From contig NZ_NPJA01000001.1 in the NCBI RefSeq assembly GCF_002251295.1, positions 1 through 64,000 of the forward strand: a DNA stretch of 64,000 bases, in the 5' to 3' direction. Position 1 is the stretch's first letter. Every line of letters starts with the position of its first letter. Made by a program: the position numbers and the translations under genes. This DNA is from Prevotella sp. P5-50. GTDB lineage: Bacteria; Bacteroidota; Bacteroidia; Bacteroidales; Bacteroidaceae. Shown piece after piece: positions 43,563-52,653 of the stretch. The notes beneath the pieces are model-generated. The model saw nothing but the letters and a program-made list of their open reading frames with translations, had not been told where the DNA came from and ran no database searches.

Positions 43563-45386
43563 TCAAAATGGGAAAAGCAATGGAAGAATTATCGTCATGA
43601 CAATGCCTATGATAATCTGCAAAGGCAATCCCACGATAATATAATCCATAAAAGTATATCGACCGGCTTTCATCACCAAAGCATTGGGAGGGGTTGAAAA
43701 TGGCGATGCAAAACACATACTGGCTCCCAATGTTACGGCAAACATGAATGAGTATGGACTCACTCCGATTTGTTGGGCTGCAGTAAGGGCAATAGGAGCC
43801 ATCAATACCGCCGTTGCTGTATTGCTAATAAACATAGTCATCAATGAAGTGGTGAAATACATACCTGCCAATAAGGCATAAGGACCTAACGCTCCCAGAC
43901 TCCTTACTAGATTTTCAGACACTATCTGTGACACACCCGTCTTTTCCAAAGCAATTGACATAGGCATCATACTTGCAATCAACATAACGCTCTCCCAATT
44001 GATGGTCTTATACGCAGCATCCACACTTCGGAAACAACCTGCAAAAACCATCAGCAAGGCTGCTGACACAACCGCAACCACAGGCGCTATGGGAATGAAA
44101 TCGAACACCATCATCACGATCATCAAAAGCATGATAGCTGCAGCTACTGGTGCCTTGTAATCAAGGGAAACCCTCTCCATCAACTTGTCAGGACGACCTA
44201 ATACTACCCAGTTTTCATTTTCGTGGTTCATCTGCATGATTTTTTCCCACTGACCCTGCACCAACAGGATGTCACCGTTTTGCAAGCGATGTTCACTGAG
44301 TTCTTCCTTAATATACTTCTTATCTCTGTGAATACTGAGAATATTGACCGAGTAATCCTCACGCAGACGGGAATCCCTGATACGGGTTCCGATAAGGCGC
44401 GAGGTGGGAAGTACTACAATCTCAGAAATGCCTATATCATAGAAATCAAGTCGGTCGGTTGACATGCTGACAAGATGACGCTCACGGGCAAATGTCTCCA
44501 TTGCCTGTTTGTCGCCATAGAAATATAAGATGTCACCCTGCACTATCATAGTGTCCGCCCAAGCCATATTCTGACGGATTTCCTTGCCCAACGCGTTCTT
44601 CGTTTCATTGCGTATTTCAAGTATCGTCAATCCATACTTATTCTGCAAGTCCAAATCTTGCACTCGCATGCCAGCCAATCCTCCTTTGTTGTTGCCTACA
44701 CTATACTTATAGATATTTTCATGAAGCTGATACTGAACTGCCAAATCATCAACGCTCTTGCCTTGACCACCGTTTTGATGTTTGCCTATCTTCTTAATGA
44801 GCAACAAACTCATTGGCAACAATACAGCCAGGCCGATAGCAATCACAATAACACCAACTGGGAAAAAAGAAAAGAACTTCAACGGAGCATAACCATTCTC
44901 TTCAAGTGTTTCACTAATAACAAGGTTAGGAGGAGTACCTATCAATGTCAGCATACCACCAAGACTACCAGCAAAGGCAACTGGCATTAACAGACGCGAC
45001 GAACGTATGCCGGAACTTGCAGCCATACTCATAATGATGGGCATCATAATAGCAACCGTTCCTGTATTGCTCACAAAAGCACCAATAATAGAAGTGGCCA
45101 ATACCACATATATCAAAGCTCTGGTCTCATTACCTTTAGCCATTTTCGAAATGCTATTACCTGCCGATTGAGCTAATCCGGTTTGCAATATTGCTCCACC
45201 AACAACAAAAAGTCCCACCATCATGATAAGAATTGGCGATGAAAAACCACTTAGTGCTTCACTTGTTGTTAGAACACCTGTTGCAGTAAGAACCATGAGA
45301 GAAGATAAGGCAACAATATCGCCACGCACCCTTCCCCAGATAAACATGGCTATAGTTATAATCAATACAATTATAGTTATGGTCAT
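43563..45386 (-). CDS. SLC13-family anion transporter with two TrkA-C domains
   Basis: The 607-residue protein has a divalent-anion:Na+ symporter layout. N-terminal TM segments (about 1-190) include SNTGTVAIMMPIIMSMAASSG near 106-126 and LGGMLTLIGTPPNLVIS near 141-157. A cytoplasmic insert (about 205-395) holds two TrkA-C (RCK_C) ligand domains. C-terminal TM segments have MTMFISNTATAVLMAPIALT and GASMCFASPFSTPPNALVM as the mirrored signatures. Transport of sulfate or C4-dicarboxylates is typical. The -7 box at 45419-45412 lies about 25 bp before the ATG. Confidence 0.92.
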   Translation of the reverse strand: MTITIIVLIITIAMFIWGRVRGDIVALSSLMVLTATGVLTTSEALSGFSSPILIMMVGLFVVGGAILQTGLAQSAGNSISKMAKGNETRALIYVVLATSIIGAFVSNTGTVAIMMPIIMSMAASSGIRSSRLLMPVAFAGSLGGMLTLIGTPPNLVISETLEENGYAPLKFFSFFPVGVIVIAIGLAVLLPMSLLLIKKIGKHQNGGQGKSVDDLAVQYQLHENIYKYSVGNNKGGLAGMRVQDLDLQNKYGLTILEIRNETKNALGKEIRQNMAWADTMIVQGDILYFYGDKQAMETFARERHLVSMSTDRLDFYDIGISEIVVLPTSRLIGTRIRDSRLREDYSVNILSIHRDKKYIKEELSEHRLQNGDILLVQGQWEKIMQMNHENENWVVLGRPDKLMERVSLDYKAPVAAAIMLLMIVMMVFDFIPIAPVVAVVSAALLMVFAGCFRSVDAAYKTINWESVMLIASMMPMSIALEKTGVSQIVSENLVRSLGALGPYALLAGMYFTTSLMTMFISNTATAVLMAPIALTAAQQIGVSPYSFMFAVTLGASMCFASPFSTPPNALVMKAGRYTFMDYIIVGLPLQIIIGIVMTIILPLLFPF

Positions 45387-45411
45387 GAATCTATTATATT
45401 TTGTTATTCTA

Positions 45412-45419
45412 CAAAGATA
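45412..45419 (-). promoter_or_regulatory. -7 promoter element of the SLC13 gene
   Basis: TATCTTTG on the minus strand 25 bp before the ATG at 45386. The -33 element is not clear. Confidence 0.55.
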
Positions 45420-45620
45420 CTACAATATCACAAGACATACGAAAATACCATAAAGCTACAACCATAATATTAACCAAAGTTAACATGTTTTGAGGGTTGT
45501 TATCAACACATAGACTAACAACATTCACAATAATCGGAAACAATAAGCCGAAGTACCTCATGCCACATCAATAATGGCCTATGTTAGAATCATAAGAAGG
45601 ACAGCATCATTCACGCGTGA

Positions 45621-45663
45621 AGAGAGCGTGGAGAGAGCGTGGAGAGAGCGTGGAGAGAGCGTG
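45621..45663 (+). repeat. 11-bp tandem repeat AGAGAGCGTGG, about 3.9 copies
   Basis: Four consecutive copies are identical where complete. It lies in the gene-free stretch 45420-45828 between the SLC13 promoter and the XRE gene, where nothing else was recognised. Confidence 0.85.
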
Positions 45664-45828
45664 AATACAAGAAAAATATGCCATCGCAAGAATACGAGGG
45701 ATAAAATCCAATCCCCAATCGACACCTTAGCAGCAATCGGTTGGGGACTGTTATGATTCGTATAAAATCTCTTAAGCCACTACTTGAATAACATATTCTA
45801 TGGACTTAAACTGATAAATAATCACTCA

Positions 45829-46305
45829 TCATTTCGATTTCGCAGGTACAAAGGTCTCGTAGGTCTGATCATCATAATAAACGCGAATCTCTGTAACCTT
45901 GCGCGGTTGTCTGTCAATGTTTTTCATATCACATGCAGAAAAATCCAATCGTGTACTTTTTACACCATGTGAATAACTATGTTGATAAGCCGGTTCTGCA
46001 CGATCTTGAACTGCAGAATCAAAATCTAATGTTGGCTCCGATGGGGTGGAAGTGGCTGATAAAGAGCTATCGACAGGTTCTGAAGAGGCACCTATATGCA
46101 TGTCTCCGATACCCATCAACAACCAGTCGGTGTTTATAACAGGTATCTTCTTTTTGATGGCCTCGACAATGTTAAGGGTAGGACGGGTACGTCCATTGAA
46201 TATACTGCTCAATGTTGCAGCCGACAATCCAACGAAGTCGGCGAACACTTGTTGACTCATATGCTGCTCTTCCATGACGAGCCTGATGCGATCTTTCATC
46301 TCCAT
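45829..46305 (-). CDS. XRE-family helix-turn-helix regulator
   Basis: Starting at the ATG at 46305 the protein has 158 residues. An upstream ATG at 46422 lies before the predicted promoter and is rejected. The helix-turn-helix spans about residues 3-60: RIRLVMEEQHMSQQVFADFVGLSAATLSSIFNGR, then PTLNIVEAIKKKIP. A Ser/Thr/Asp-rich linker follows (about 75-115), and the basic tail ends TEIRVYYDDQTYETFVPAKSK. Regulated genes are unknown. It has its own promoter and an AT-rich 700-bp space upstream. Confidence 0.85.
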   Translation of the reverse strand: MEMKDRIRLVMEEQHMSQQVFADFVGLSAATLSSIFNGRTRPTLNIVEAIKKKIPVINTDWLLMGIGDMHIGASSEPVDSSLSATSTPSEPTLDFDSAVQDRAEPAYQHSYSHGVKSTRLDFSACDMKNIDRQPRKVTEIRVYYDDQTYETFVPAKSK

Positions 46306-46322
46306 AAGGTATGATTTTAGTG

Positions 46323-46353
46323 CAAAATTAGTATTTTGGATTCGGTTTACAAA
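46323..46353 (-). promoter_or_regulatory. XRE regulator promoter
   Basis: On the minus strand TTTG (46353-46350), 19 bp, TAATTTTG (46330-46323). It lies 17 bp before the ATG at 46305 and decides that start. Confidence 0.75.
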
Positions 46354-47043
46354 GGTAAACAGAATTTTTGAGATACACAACAAATGTAGAAGGAATTTGC
46401 GTTTTAAAATTATAGCTTTCAAATTCAGAATTTAAAACTCCAAAGCATCGAAGGGGTTGTTTTTAGATTTTGATTTTAAAACCAAAATTTCAAGTACTAA
46501 AAGTGATATCCCGCACGATTTTAGCGTTTTTTCTTAACTATATGGCTACTATTGTGTTATTTACGAAAATATGCTCAGAAGAAAGCATCTATGCAATGTT
46601 AAGTAGGCAAAAACTACATAATCTTTTATTGGTTCCTTGTTGTATTTTACATAAAATACTGAGTTTAAGCATGTTATTTATATATCTTAATCATGTATAA
46701 ATATCAATATTGATTTTGATACTGCAAGTTTTATGTTTTAATATTGAAATTCAAAGCTCAAAATTGATGGTTAAATTTCGATATTTATGTTTGTAAATTG
46801 TAAATTTGAACCAAAATTGCATCATGTTTTGATTTTGATATTTACAAAGCAAAATAAAAATAAACGTTAACGCCAAATTTTGAACTTCCCAAAAACGCAG
46901 TTTTTTTTATTTTGGATGAATTGTGAACAGAGGTCTGAAATGCTCAAAAATACGCGATTCTCAGAGGGGAAAAAAGTCAGAAAGATGAGTCAGAATCAAC
47001 GTTTCAGGCCATTTTTTTATGTATTCAAAAAACTGTGAAATAG
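46354..47043. other. AT-rich gene-free stretch
   Basis: About 690 bp with no credible reading frame. It is strongly AT-rich and repeats short variants of AAATTTTGA and AAATTCAAA in both orientations (for example near 46480, 46740-46760, 46830 and 46875). No DnaA-box cluster, tRNA or hairpin stands out. It may be decayed sequence or an AT-rich binding region. Confidence 0.5.
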
Positions 47044-47073
47044 AAAAAAAGAGCCTCAAAAAGGCTCTTTTTT
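47044..47073. terminator. holA terminator
   Basis: GAGCCT (47051-47056) and AGGCTC (47062-47067) with flanking A- and T-runs extend to a stem of 12 bp or so. It overlaps the holA stop at 47072 and could act in both directions. Confidence 0.8.
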
Positions 47074-48097
47074 AGTGTAAAATATAGAAGATTAACTCCT
47101 TTGCAAGCTCTTCCGGAGGCGTATTAGGGTTATCCAGACCTTTGGTTTTTGCGTCAATCTCTCTAATCTTGGAAATTATCTGGAAAACCTTCATTGCGGT
47201 ATAATTTCGCATACCCGTGATATAGTCGTTAGCCCCCCACGCATTACGCATTTCCAGCCATTGTGCAATAGCATCTCTATTGCCTCGATCTGGACAATAA
47301 TAGGCAATCATGAGATTTTGGAAATAATTGAAGAGAAATGGGAGAACAGAGTAGAGCCCCCCACTCTTTGGATTGCTGTCAAAATAATTCATTATCTGGT
47401 TTGCCTTAAACACATCGCGGTTAATAATAGCATTCTTCAATTCAAACACATTGAAGTCCTTGCTCACCCCTATTTGGTCTTCCACCACCTGAGGTGTTAC
47501 CCTTCGATTGGATTCAGGCAACGAAACAAGCACCTTATTGAGTTCCCCCACCAATCTATGAAGATCTGCTCCAATATAGTCGGCAATAATTTGAGTTGAT
47601 TTAGGATCAATGGATGCATTGCGTTCATTAAGATACTTTTCGATGAACGCTGGCAAATCTCGGTCTTTGAGCTTTTGACTCTCAAAAAGCACACCAGCAT
47701 CACGGATAGCTTTCATATATTCGCGTTTTCGTCCATCCACAGTACCGTTTTTATGGCACATCACAAGAATTGTGGAAGACATGGGTGACTTAAAATAGCG
47801 TTCTAACGGCTCAGTATCTTTTACATTCTGTGCCTCTTTAACTATAATGACCTGATGTTCTGCCATCATAGGATAGCGTTTGGCAGCATCTACAATCTGT
47901 GCAGCGTTGACATCTGATCCAAACAATACTGTTTGGTTGAAATCACGCTCTTCAGGCAGGAGTGCATTATCAGCAATCCAGTCTGCAATCTTGTCGATAT
48001 AATAAGCTTCATCACCCATCAGATAATAGACAGGCTTAAACTTACGCGCTTTCAGGTCGCGCATTACATTCTCATAAGTCACTTTCTCTTGTGCCAT
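47072..48097 (-). CDS. holA: DNA polymerase III subunit delta
   Basis: With the ATG at 48097 the protein has 341 residues (MAQEKVTYENVM). An upstream in-frame ATG at 48136 lies at the -33 position of the promoter and cannot be on the message. FKPVYYLMGDEAYYIDKIADWI near 20-41 is the ATP-site-like start of delta, and LFGSDVNAAQIVDAAKRYPMM near 58-78 and VGELNKVLVSLPE near 185 follow the clamp-loader pattern. It opens the sliding clamp during loading. Confidence 0.93.
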   Translation of the reverse strand: MAQEKVTYENVMRDLKARKFKPVYYLMGDEAYYIDKIADWIADNALLPEERDFNQTVLFGSDVNAAQIVDAAKRYPMMAEHQVIIVKEAQNVKDTEPLERYFKSPMSSTILVMCHKNGTVDGRKREYMKAIRDAGVLFESQKLKDRDLPAFIEKYLNERNASIDPKSTQIIADYIGADLHRLVGELNKVLVSLPESNRRVTPQVVEDQIGVSKDFNVFELKNAIINRDVFKANQIMNYFDSNPKSGGLYSVLPFLFNYFQNLMIAYYCPDRGNRDAIAQWLEMRNAWGANDYITGMRNYTAMKVFQIISKIREIDAKTKGLDNPNTPPEELAKELIFYILH

Positions 48098-48105
48098 ATT
48101 GCTTA

Positions 48106-48137
48106 CAAAGGTACGAATAAGCGAGCGAAAAACCAAA
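48106..48137 (-). promoter_or_regulatory. holA promoter
   Basis: On the minus strand TTTG (48137-48134), 20 bp, TACCTTTG (48113-48106), 8 bp before the ATG. The -7 box overlaps a 20-bp repeat (48109-48128) also present at 48186-48205. Confidence 0.75.
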
Positions 48138-48205
48138 TTATATTTTGTTTTTCCGAGCGTGAGTACCTGAGCATCGCAGATGCTGAGGTACGAATAAGCG
48201 AGCGA
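48109..48205. repeat. 20-bp direct repeat and hairpin upstream of holA
   Basis: AGGTACGAATAAGCGAGCGA occurs at 48109-48128 and 48186-48205. Between them GTACCTGAGCATC (48163-48175) and GATGCTGAGGTAC (48179-48191) form a 13-bp stem with one mismatch. The repeat carries the holA -7 box in its first copy. Confidence 0.75.
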
Positions 48206-48214
48206 GATCCCCTA

Positions 48215-50277
48215 TTAGGAAAGAATACAACGTACCTTATTTATTACGAAACACGTTCCAGGGCCTTCGTATTCACGATCAAAAACCAACGTTCCTCCCA
48301 TTTGTTCTGCAATATGTCGCGCAACAGAAAGTCCAAGTCCAAGTCCTTTCTTAAAGGGATCAATCTTATAGAATTTCTCAAAGATACGTTCACGCAGTTC
48401 TTCAGGAATACCTATACCCGTATCACTCATATGAAACTCCACCCATTTCTTATCGGTAGAAAGTTTTGTATGACACCCTACACACTACCGTTTTCTGTGA
48501 ATTTCAGACTATTGTTTCCCAAGTGCCATAGTATTTTCTTGAGTCCTACAAGATTGTTATGTATCATAAAATCATCGTCCACATCAATTCTATAATGCAC
48601 CTGCAAACGTCCTTTATCTGCCTGTTCCAATTGGCGAATCATCTCATCACAAACCCTTTTTACATTGATCTCATCGTCGGGAGCATAGTTATGCCGACTC
48701 TCTTCGTCAGACAACTCGAGGAGCTCATTAATCAGACTTGTTATCAACTGGGTGTTATCGGTGATTCGTTTCACCACATCTTTTCGCGCCTCAGTACTGA
48801 GTGAATAGTCAGGATTTGCCATAACCTGCGAAAATCCCGTAATGATATGAAGTGGTGTGCGCAACTCATGACTGATATGCTTGACAAAAGAATCCTTCAT
48901 ACGAGTACTTTCTTTCGAACGGTCGAGCACTACCAGCAACTGGGCATTTTTCTTATGAATACGGTGCATAAAGAAAACCACAACGGCAACAAGCAACAAC
49001 ATGCACACAATAACCAAAGTAAAAAAAGCATAGATGGTATGTTCCTTGTCCTGTTGTTGTTCCTGTCGTAGCCTATCTATCTGATAGTGTGCATTAAGCT
49101 CATTAAGTTGATTACGAGTTTCTATCAGATTTCTCTCATCAACAGAATCCATCACACTTCGCAGGATTACAGCAGTCTTTTCACAATTTCCCATTCGAAT
49201 ATATATATCTGCCCTTTGTCGCACTACGCGCAGCTGATCACCCATATAATGAAGTAATAGTGAACGGCAGCTATCAGCCATACTATTATAATGAAGGGCT
49301 TTCTGATAATCACCTTCATTGATATATAATTCTGCCATACGGTAAAGCACATCACGCCGTACATAATCCGAACGATTACGAGTGATACGCTCGGCTCCTT
49401 ACAAGATCTTCAATGCTTCTGACACCCGATGTTCTTCTCTGAGCACTATAGCGCGCACCAAACAGAAATACACATAGTTGGGTGATTTACTCAAACATTC
49501 TTCAGAGACGCCCAATTTCTCCTTATATATATGGCGTATTTGTTGACAACGTTCCGTAGCATCCTTCAAATCACCATAGAGTTTTTCATCTGCCAATGCC
49601 CCACAATAGAATGGATATATACAGATATGAGCCGCATGATAAGACTCGATATTACTCAAGGTCTGTATGCACTGCTTATAGTTGCGTATAGCCTCTTTGT
49701 TTTCACCCATATTACGATATAGGTTTGCCAGTACATACTACGCCAATCCTATGCCATATATATTATTTCTCTTCTTGGCATCTTCATACATATTGCGCAC
49801 CTCATTCTGCGCTTTACTGCCTTCATTGGCGAAAATAAGGAAATTAGCCCACAGAGACCATGTCGAGTAATAGTAGTTCCAGCTCTTCTGTTGATGCAGG
49901 AAGTGGTGTGTCTCAGGAAACACATGCCGCAATGAATCGGCACATCCGTCCTTGAATACATAGTAGTTGACAAGAGCCGCCTTTGCCAAACAGCGCATTG
50001 GAATATTATCTTGCAATTCTGCCTCTCGCTGCATTTGAGCAATGGTTTGCCGCTCATTATCACCTGAATAGATTTGAACATAATACACATGCCGATAGGC
50101 ATCCAACAGCGCTTGTCCTTCGAACGACAATATAGCGTGGTGAATGGAATCAACCTGTCTGTCATTACTGTTTCCAGCAAGAGCCATCGTAGTACATTGA
50201 GCCTGCACAACGATTCCGGCCATTAGAATGATCCTTCGAATGTTCATTAGGTGCTTAATTGCTGCAAAATTACTCAT
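48215..50277 (-). pseudogene. Decayed TPR sensor histidine kinase gene
   Basis: Four minus-strand pieces read as one kinase of about 685 residues: signal peptide and TPR-like sensor, a TM with FFTLVIVCMLLLVAVVVFF, a HisKA motif KHISHELRTPLHII, and a HATPase with NNSLKFTENGS, MSDTGIGIPEELRER and GLGLGLSVARHIAEQMGG. Three lesions break it. An in-frame TAG at 49738-49740 falls between GIGLA and YVLANLYRN, and an in-frame TAA at 49399-49401 between EALKIL and GAERITRN; both fit C-to-T changes of glutamine codons. A -1 frameshift lies near 48478 between ENGSV and the next block. The flanking holA and hsdR_N genes are intact. Confidence 0.88.
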
Positions 50278-50356
50278 TTATTTTGTGTTTCTATCTTTTT
50301 TCTTCATAGATATTTAATTTTCTCAGATATTTCTTCAATATCAAGAAAAAAAGCGG

Positions 50357-50364
50357 TAAGTTTG
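50357..50364 (+). promoter_or_regulatory. -7 promoter element of the HsdR_N gene
   Basis: TAAGTTTG is followed by only CAAT before the ATG at 50369, predicting a leaderless message. No clear -33 TTTG. Confidence 0.5.
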
Positions 50365-50368
50365 CAAT

Positions 50369-50818
50369 ATGTTTCAATTAAACCTTCCCTCATTTCCCAT
50401 CCAGTTGGGTGGCACTCGCGAAAAACCGGAGATATTCGACTTTCTTCGTCGTCGCTATGTAAAGCTGACCCCAGAAGAATGGGTCCGCCAGCATTTTGTA
50501 CATTGGTTGGTGACAGAAAAAGGCTACCCCAAAGGATTATTAGGCAACGAGATTGCGCTACAATGCGGTAGCAAGCGCCTACGTTGTGACTCTATCCTAT
50601 ACAATAAGCAGGCCCAACCCATGATGATAATCGAGTATAAAGCCCCTACTGTTGCGTTAAGTCAGAAGGTGTTCGACCAAGTTTCGTCCTACAACCTTTT
50701 ACTACATGTTGACTATCTAATGATTAGCAATGGCATGCAACACTTCTGTTGTCGCATGGACTATGAGCATCGATGCTACAGCATCCTGCCTGACATTCCT
50801 AACTATGAAGATTTATAG
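50369..50818 (+). CDS. Stand-alone HsdR N-terminal nuclease-like protein
   Basis: The 149-residue protein corresponds to the N-terminal endonuclease domain of type I restriction R subunits. EWVRQHFVHWLV near 38-49, the acidic RLRCDSILYNK near 71-81 and MMIIEYKAP near 87-95 form a PD-(D/E)xK-like core (Asp near 75, Glu near 91, Lys near 93). No motor domain or HsdM/HsdS genes are present, so this is not a complete restriction system. I recall this short form as a conserved neighbour of holA in Bacteroidales. Role unknown, possibly DNA repair or maintenance. Confidence 0.85.
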   Translation: MFQLNLPSFPIQLGGTREKPEIFDFLRRRYVKLTPEEWVRQHFVHWLVTEKGYPKGLLGNEIALQCGSKRLRCDSILYNKQAQPMMIIEYKAPTVALSQKVFDQVSSYNLLLHVDYLMISNGMQHFCCRMDYEHRCYSILPDIPNYEDL

Positions 50819-50876
50819 GATTTTCATATTTAGCTCATAAGACCAGTTTATTTTCCCCAATTCATAAATAAGACAA

Positions 50877-50900
50877 AAGGCGCAGATTATTCTGCGCCTT
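50877..50900. terminator. Bidirectional terminator
   Basis: AAGGCGCAGA (50877-50886) and TCTGCGCCTT (50891-50900) pair perfectly around TTAT, with an A-rich left and T-rich right flank. It lies between the converging HsdR_N and zinc-ribbon genes. Confidence 0.8.
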
Positions 50901-50928
50901 ATATTTTATCAACGAATTAGGACTTGTA

Positions 50929-51771
50929 TTAAGCCTCATCGTTGGCATCAGCAACCTTCTTCGTGGTTTTGCGGATAGCACGCTTGCGGGGTTTCTTCTC
51001 CTCTGCTTTTGGAGTAACGGTCTTAACACCAGCCAATTCCGAATCTACGAGGATACGTCCACAATACTCACAAACGATAATTTTCTTATGCATTTTGATG
51101 TCGAGCTGACGCTGAGGTGGAATCTTATTGAAGCAACCACCGCAGGCATCACGCTGCACATAAACAATACCGAGACCGTTGCGAGCGTTTTTACGGATAC
51201 GCTTGAATGAAGAAAGGAGACGTGGTTCAATCTTAGCCTCAAGGTCTTTCACCTTAATTTTCAGTTTTTCTTCCTCTGCACGAGTTTCGTCCATGATCTC
51301 GTCGAGTTCGTTCTTCTTCACTTCCAAGGCCTGACGACGGTCTTCGATGTTTTCCTTATTGACAGCGAGCTCCTCTTTCTTCTCTGTCACACGATTCTGA
51401 GCCTCTCTGATTTTCTTATTACAGAGTTCGATTTCAAGTTCCTGAAATTCGATTTCTTTTGTCAGAGTGTCATATTCGCGGTTGTTCTTAACCTCGTCCA
51501 ACTGCTTTTTGTAACGTTCCACGCTGACTTTGGCGTTTTCGATATCGCCTTTTTTCTGTACGATGGCAGTCTCATACTCATTGATATCTGCCTGGATTTT
51601 CTCGATACGAGTTGTCAATCCTTCGATTTCATCTTCCAGGTCCTGTACTTCCAAAGGTAGTTCACCTCTCAACGCACGCTTCTCGTCGATAGCCGAAAGC
51701 GTAGTCTGCAACTGATAGAGCGTCTTCAGACGTTCTTCTACCGGCATTTCTGATGGATCTTTTTTTGCCAT
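50929..51771 (-). CDS. Coiled-coil protein with C-terminal zinc ribbon
   Basis: The 280-residue protein is almost entirely coiled coil from about residue 10 to 185 (LYQLQTTLSAIDEKRA then long Glu/Lys heptads). A C4 zinc ribbon follows: CGGCFNK near 211-217 and CEYCGR near 234-239. A basic Lys/Arg-rich tail ends it. Similar proteins are common in bacteria and bind nucleic acids or act as chaperone-like partners; function is unknown. Its stop codon lies 158 bp from the HsdR_N gene, and upstream it is 4 bp from the Nif3-like gene stop, so it is co-transcribed with it. Confidence 0.9.
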   Translation of the reverse strand: MAKKDPSEMPVEERLKTLYQLQTTLSAIDEKRALRGELPLEVQDLEDEIEGLTTRIEKIQADINEYETAIVQKKGDIENAKVSVERYKKQLDEVKNNREYDTLTKEIEFQELEIELCNKKIREAQNRVTEKKEELAVNKENIEDRRQALEVKKNELDEIMDETRAEEEKLKIKVKDLEAKIEPRLLSSFKRIRKNARNGLGIVYVQRDACGGCFNKIPPQRQLDIKMHKKIIVCEYCGRILVDSELAGVKTVTPKAEEKKPRKRAIRKTTKKVADANDEA

Positions 51772-51775
51772 TTGC

Positions 51776-52564
51776 TTATAGATATATAATTGGATTTGTA
51801 TTTGTTTCTGCTATAAATGTCTTTACATCAGGATATTGACGTTGTATCACATCTTGGAATATTTCACTTGTAAACTGTTCGCTCTGATAATGTCCTATGA
51901 CACATATCTGGATTCTCTGCTCATATCCGAAATACTGATGATAGTGCATTTCTCCTGTGATAAAGGCATCTGCCTGTTGGTTCACAGCCTCATCAAGCAA
52001 GAAGTCACCTGCTCCTCCGCATAGAGCTACCTTGCGGATTGGACGTCCCAATAGCTCATTGCAGAGCGCACATTCCACGTCAAACTGTCGTTTCACCAAC
52101 AAGACGAAATCATCGGCAACCATGGCTTCGGGCAACAGGCCTATCACTCCACTACCCGATTGTGCGCTGTCAGCCTCACCATTAGCTTGGAGAAATTTCA
52201 CTTCCTTAAGCCCCAATCGTTCTGCAATTTTCCAGTTGACACCATTTCTGGCATTATCCATATTAGTATGCATCGATGCGATAACGATATGTCGCTCTAT
52301 GGCTTTCATTACCGTACGCTGCACATAATCTGCACCACAAATCTGTTTCAGTCCACGAAACAAGAGTGGATGATGACTGATAATCAGGTTACACCCTTTT
52401 TCTATTGCCTCATCAATAATTTTTTCGTTGACGTCAAGACACAATAATGCCCCTGAAACCTCCGCCTCTGTCAATCCAACTTGCAGGCCAGCATTATCCC
52501 AACTTTCCTGTAAGGGCAGAGGCGCGAACTGTTCAAGGGCGTCAAGCACTTGCTGTATTTTCAC
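51776..52564 (-). CDS. Nif3-like dinuclear metal centre protein
   Basis: I take the GTG at 52564 (VKIQQVLDALEQFAP), which gives 262 residues and leaves about 20 nt after the predicted transcription start; a TTG at 52585 is too close to the -7 box (52597-52590). SWDNAGLQVG near 22-31, the metal-ligand histidines in LIISHHPLLF near 60-69 and ASMHTNMDNARNGVN near 97-111, and GEMHYHQYFGYEQ near 213-225 are family signatures. The family (GTP cyclohydrolase I type 2/Nif3) forms toroidal hexamers; its role is not settled. Confidence 0.9.
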   Translation of the reverse strand: MKIQQVLDALEQFAPLPLQESWDNAGLQVGLTEAEVSGALLCLDVNEKIIDEAIEKGCNLIISHHPLLFRGLKQICGADYVQRTVMKAIERHIVIASMHTNMDNARNGVNWKIAERLGLKEVKFLQANGEADSAQSGSGVIGLLPEAMVADDFVLLVKRQFDVECALCNELLGRPIRKVALCGGAGDFLLDEAVNQQADAFITGEMHYHQYFGYEQRIQICVIGHYQSEQFTSEIFQDVIQRQYPDVKTFIAETNTNPIIYL

Positions 52565-52603
52565 GCTTCTATGATATTTTATCAATATGCAAAGTTACTG
52601 TTT

Positions 52604-52634
52604 TTCATCGGAAAGACATAGTCCTTCCGATGAA
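52604..52634 (-). terminator. Terminator hairpin after the PurF-like gene
   Basis: TTCATCGGAA (52604-52613) and TTCCGATGAA (52625-52634) pair perfectly, with an inner GAC/GTC stem. On the minus strand AAAACAG follows, so no T-tract; it may act as a partial terminator or RNA-stability hairpin. Confidence 0.5.
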
Positions 52635-52653
52635 CATTATCATTTTTTAACGA

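Noticed and set aside
43563-43563. Target-site duplication for the 42366-43544 segment
   Set aside because: The flanks (ACTA on the left, CTGT on the right) do not match.
45574-45756. A 60-codon frame through the AGAGAGCGTGG array
   Set aside because: The coding potential comes only from the tandem repeat; no promoter or family match.
46306-46422. Longer N-terminus for the XRE regulator
   Set aside because: The promoter (TTTG-19-TAATTTTG at 46353-46323) lies inside it, and the added residues do not belong to the family.
46354-47043. Replication origin in the AT-rich stretch
   Set aside because: No cluster of DnaA-box-like TTATCCACA sequences and no dnaA neighbour.
48098-48136. Upstream start for holA
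   Set aside because: It coincides with the -33/-7 promoter, so it would not be transcribed.
48215-50277. Stop-codon readthrough or recoding in the kinase gene
   Set aside because: A frameshift is present as well as two stops, and no recoding signals were seen; decay explains all three.
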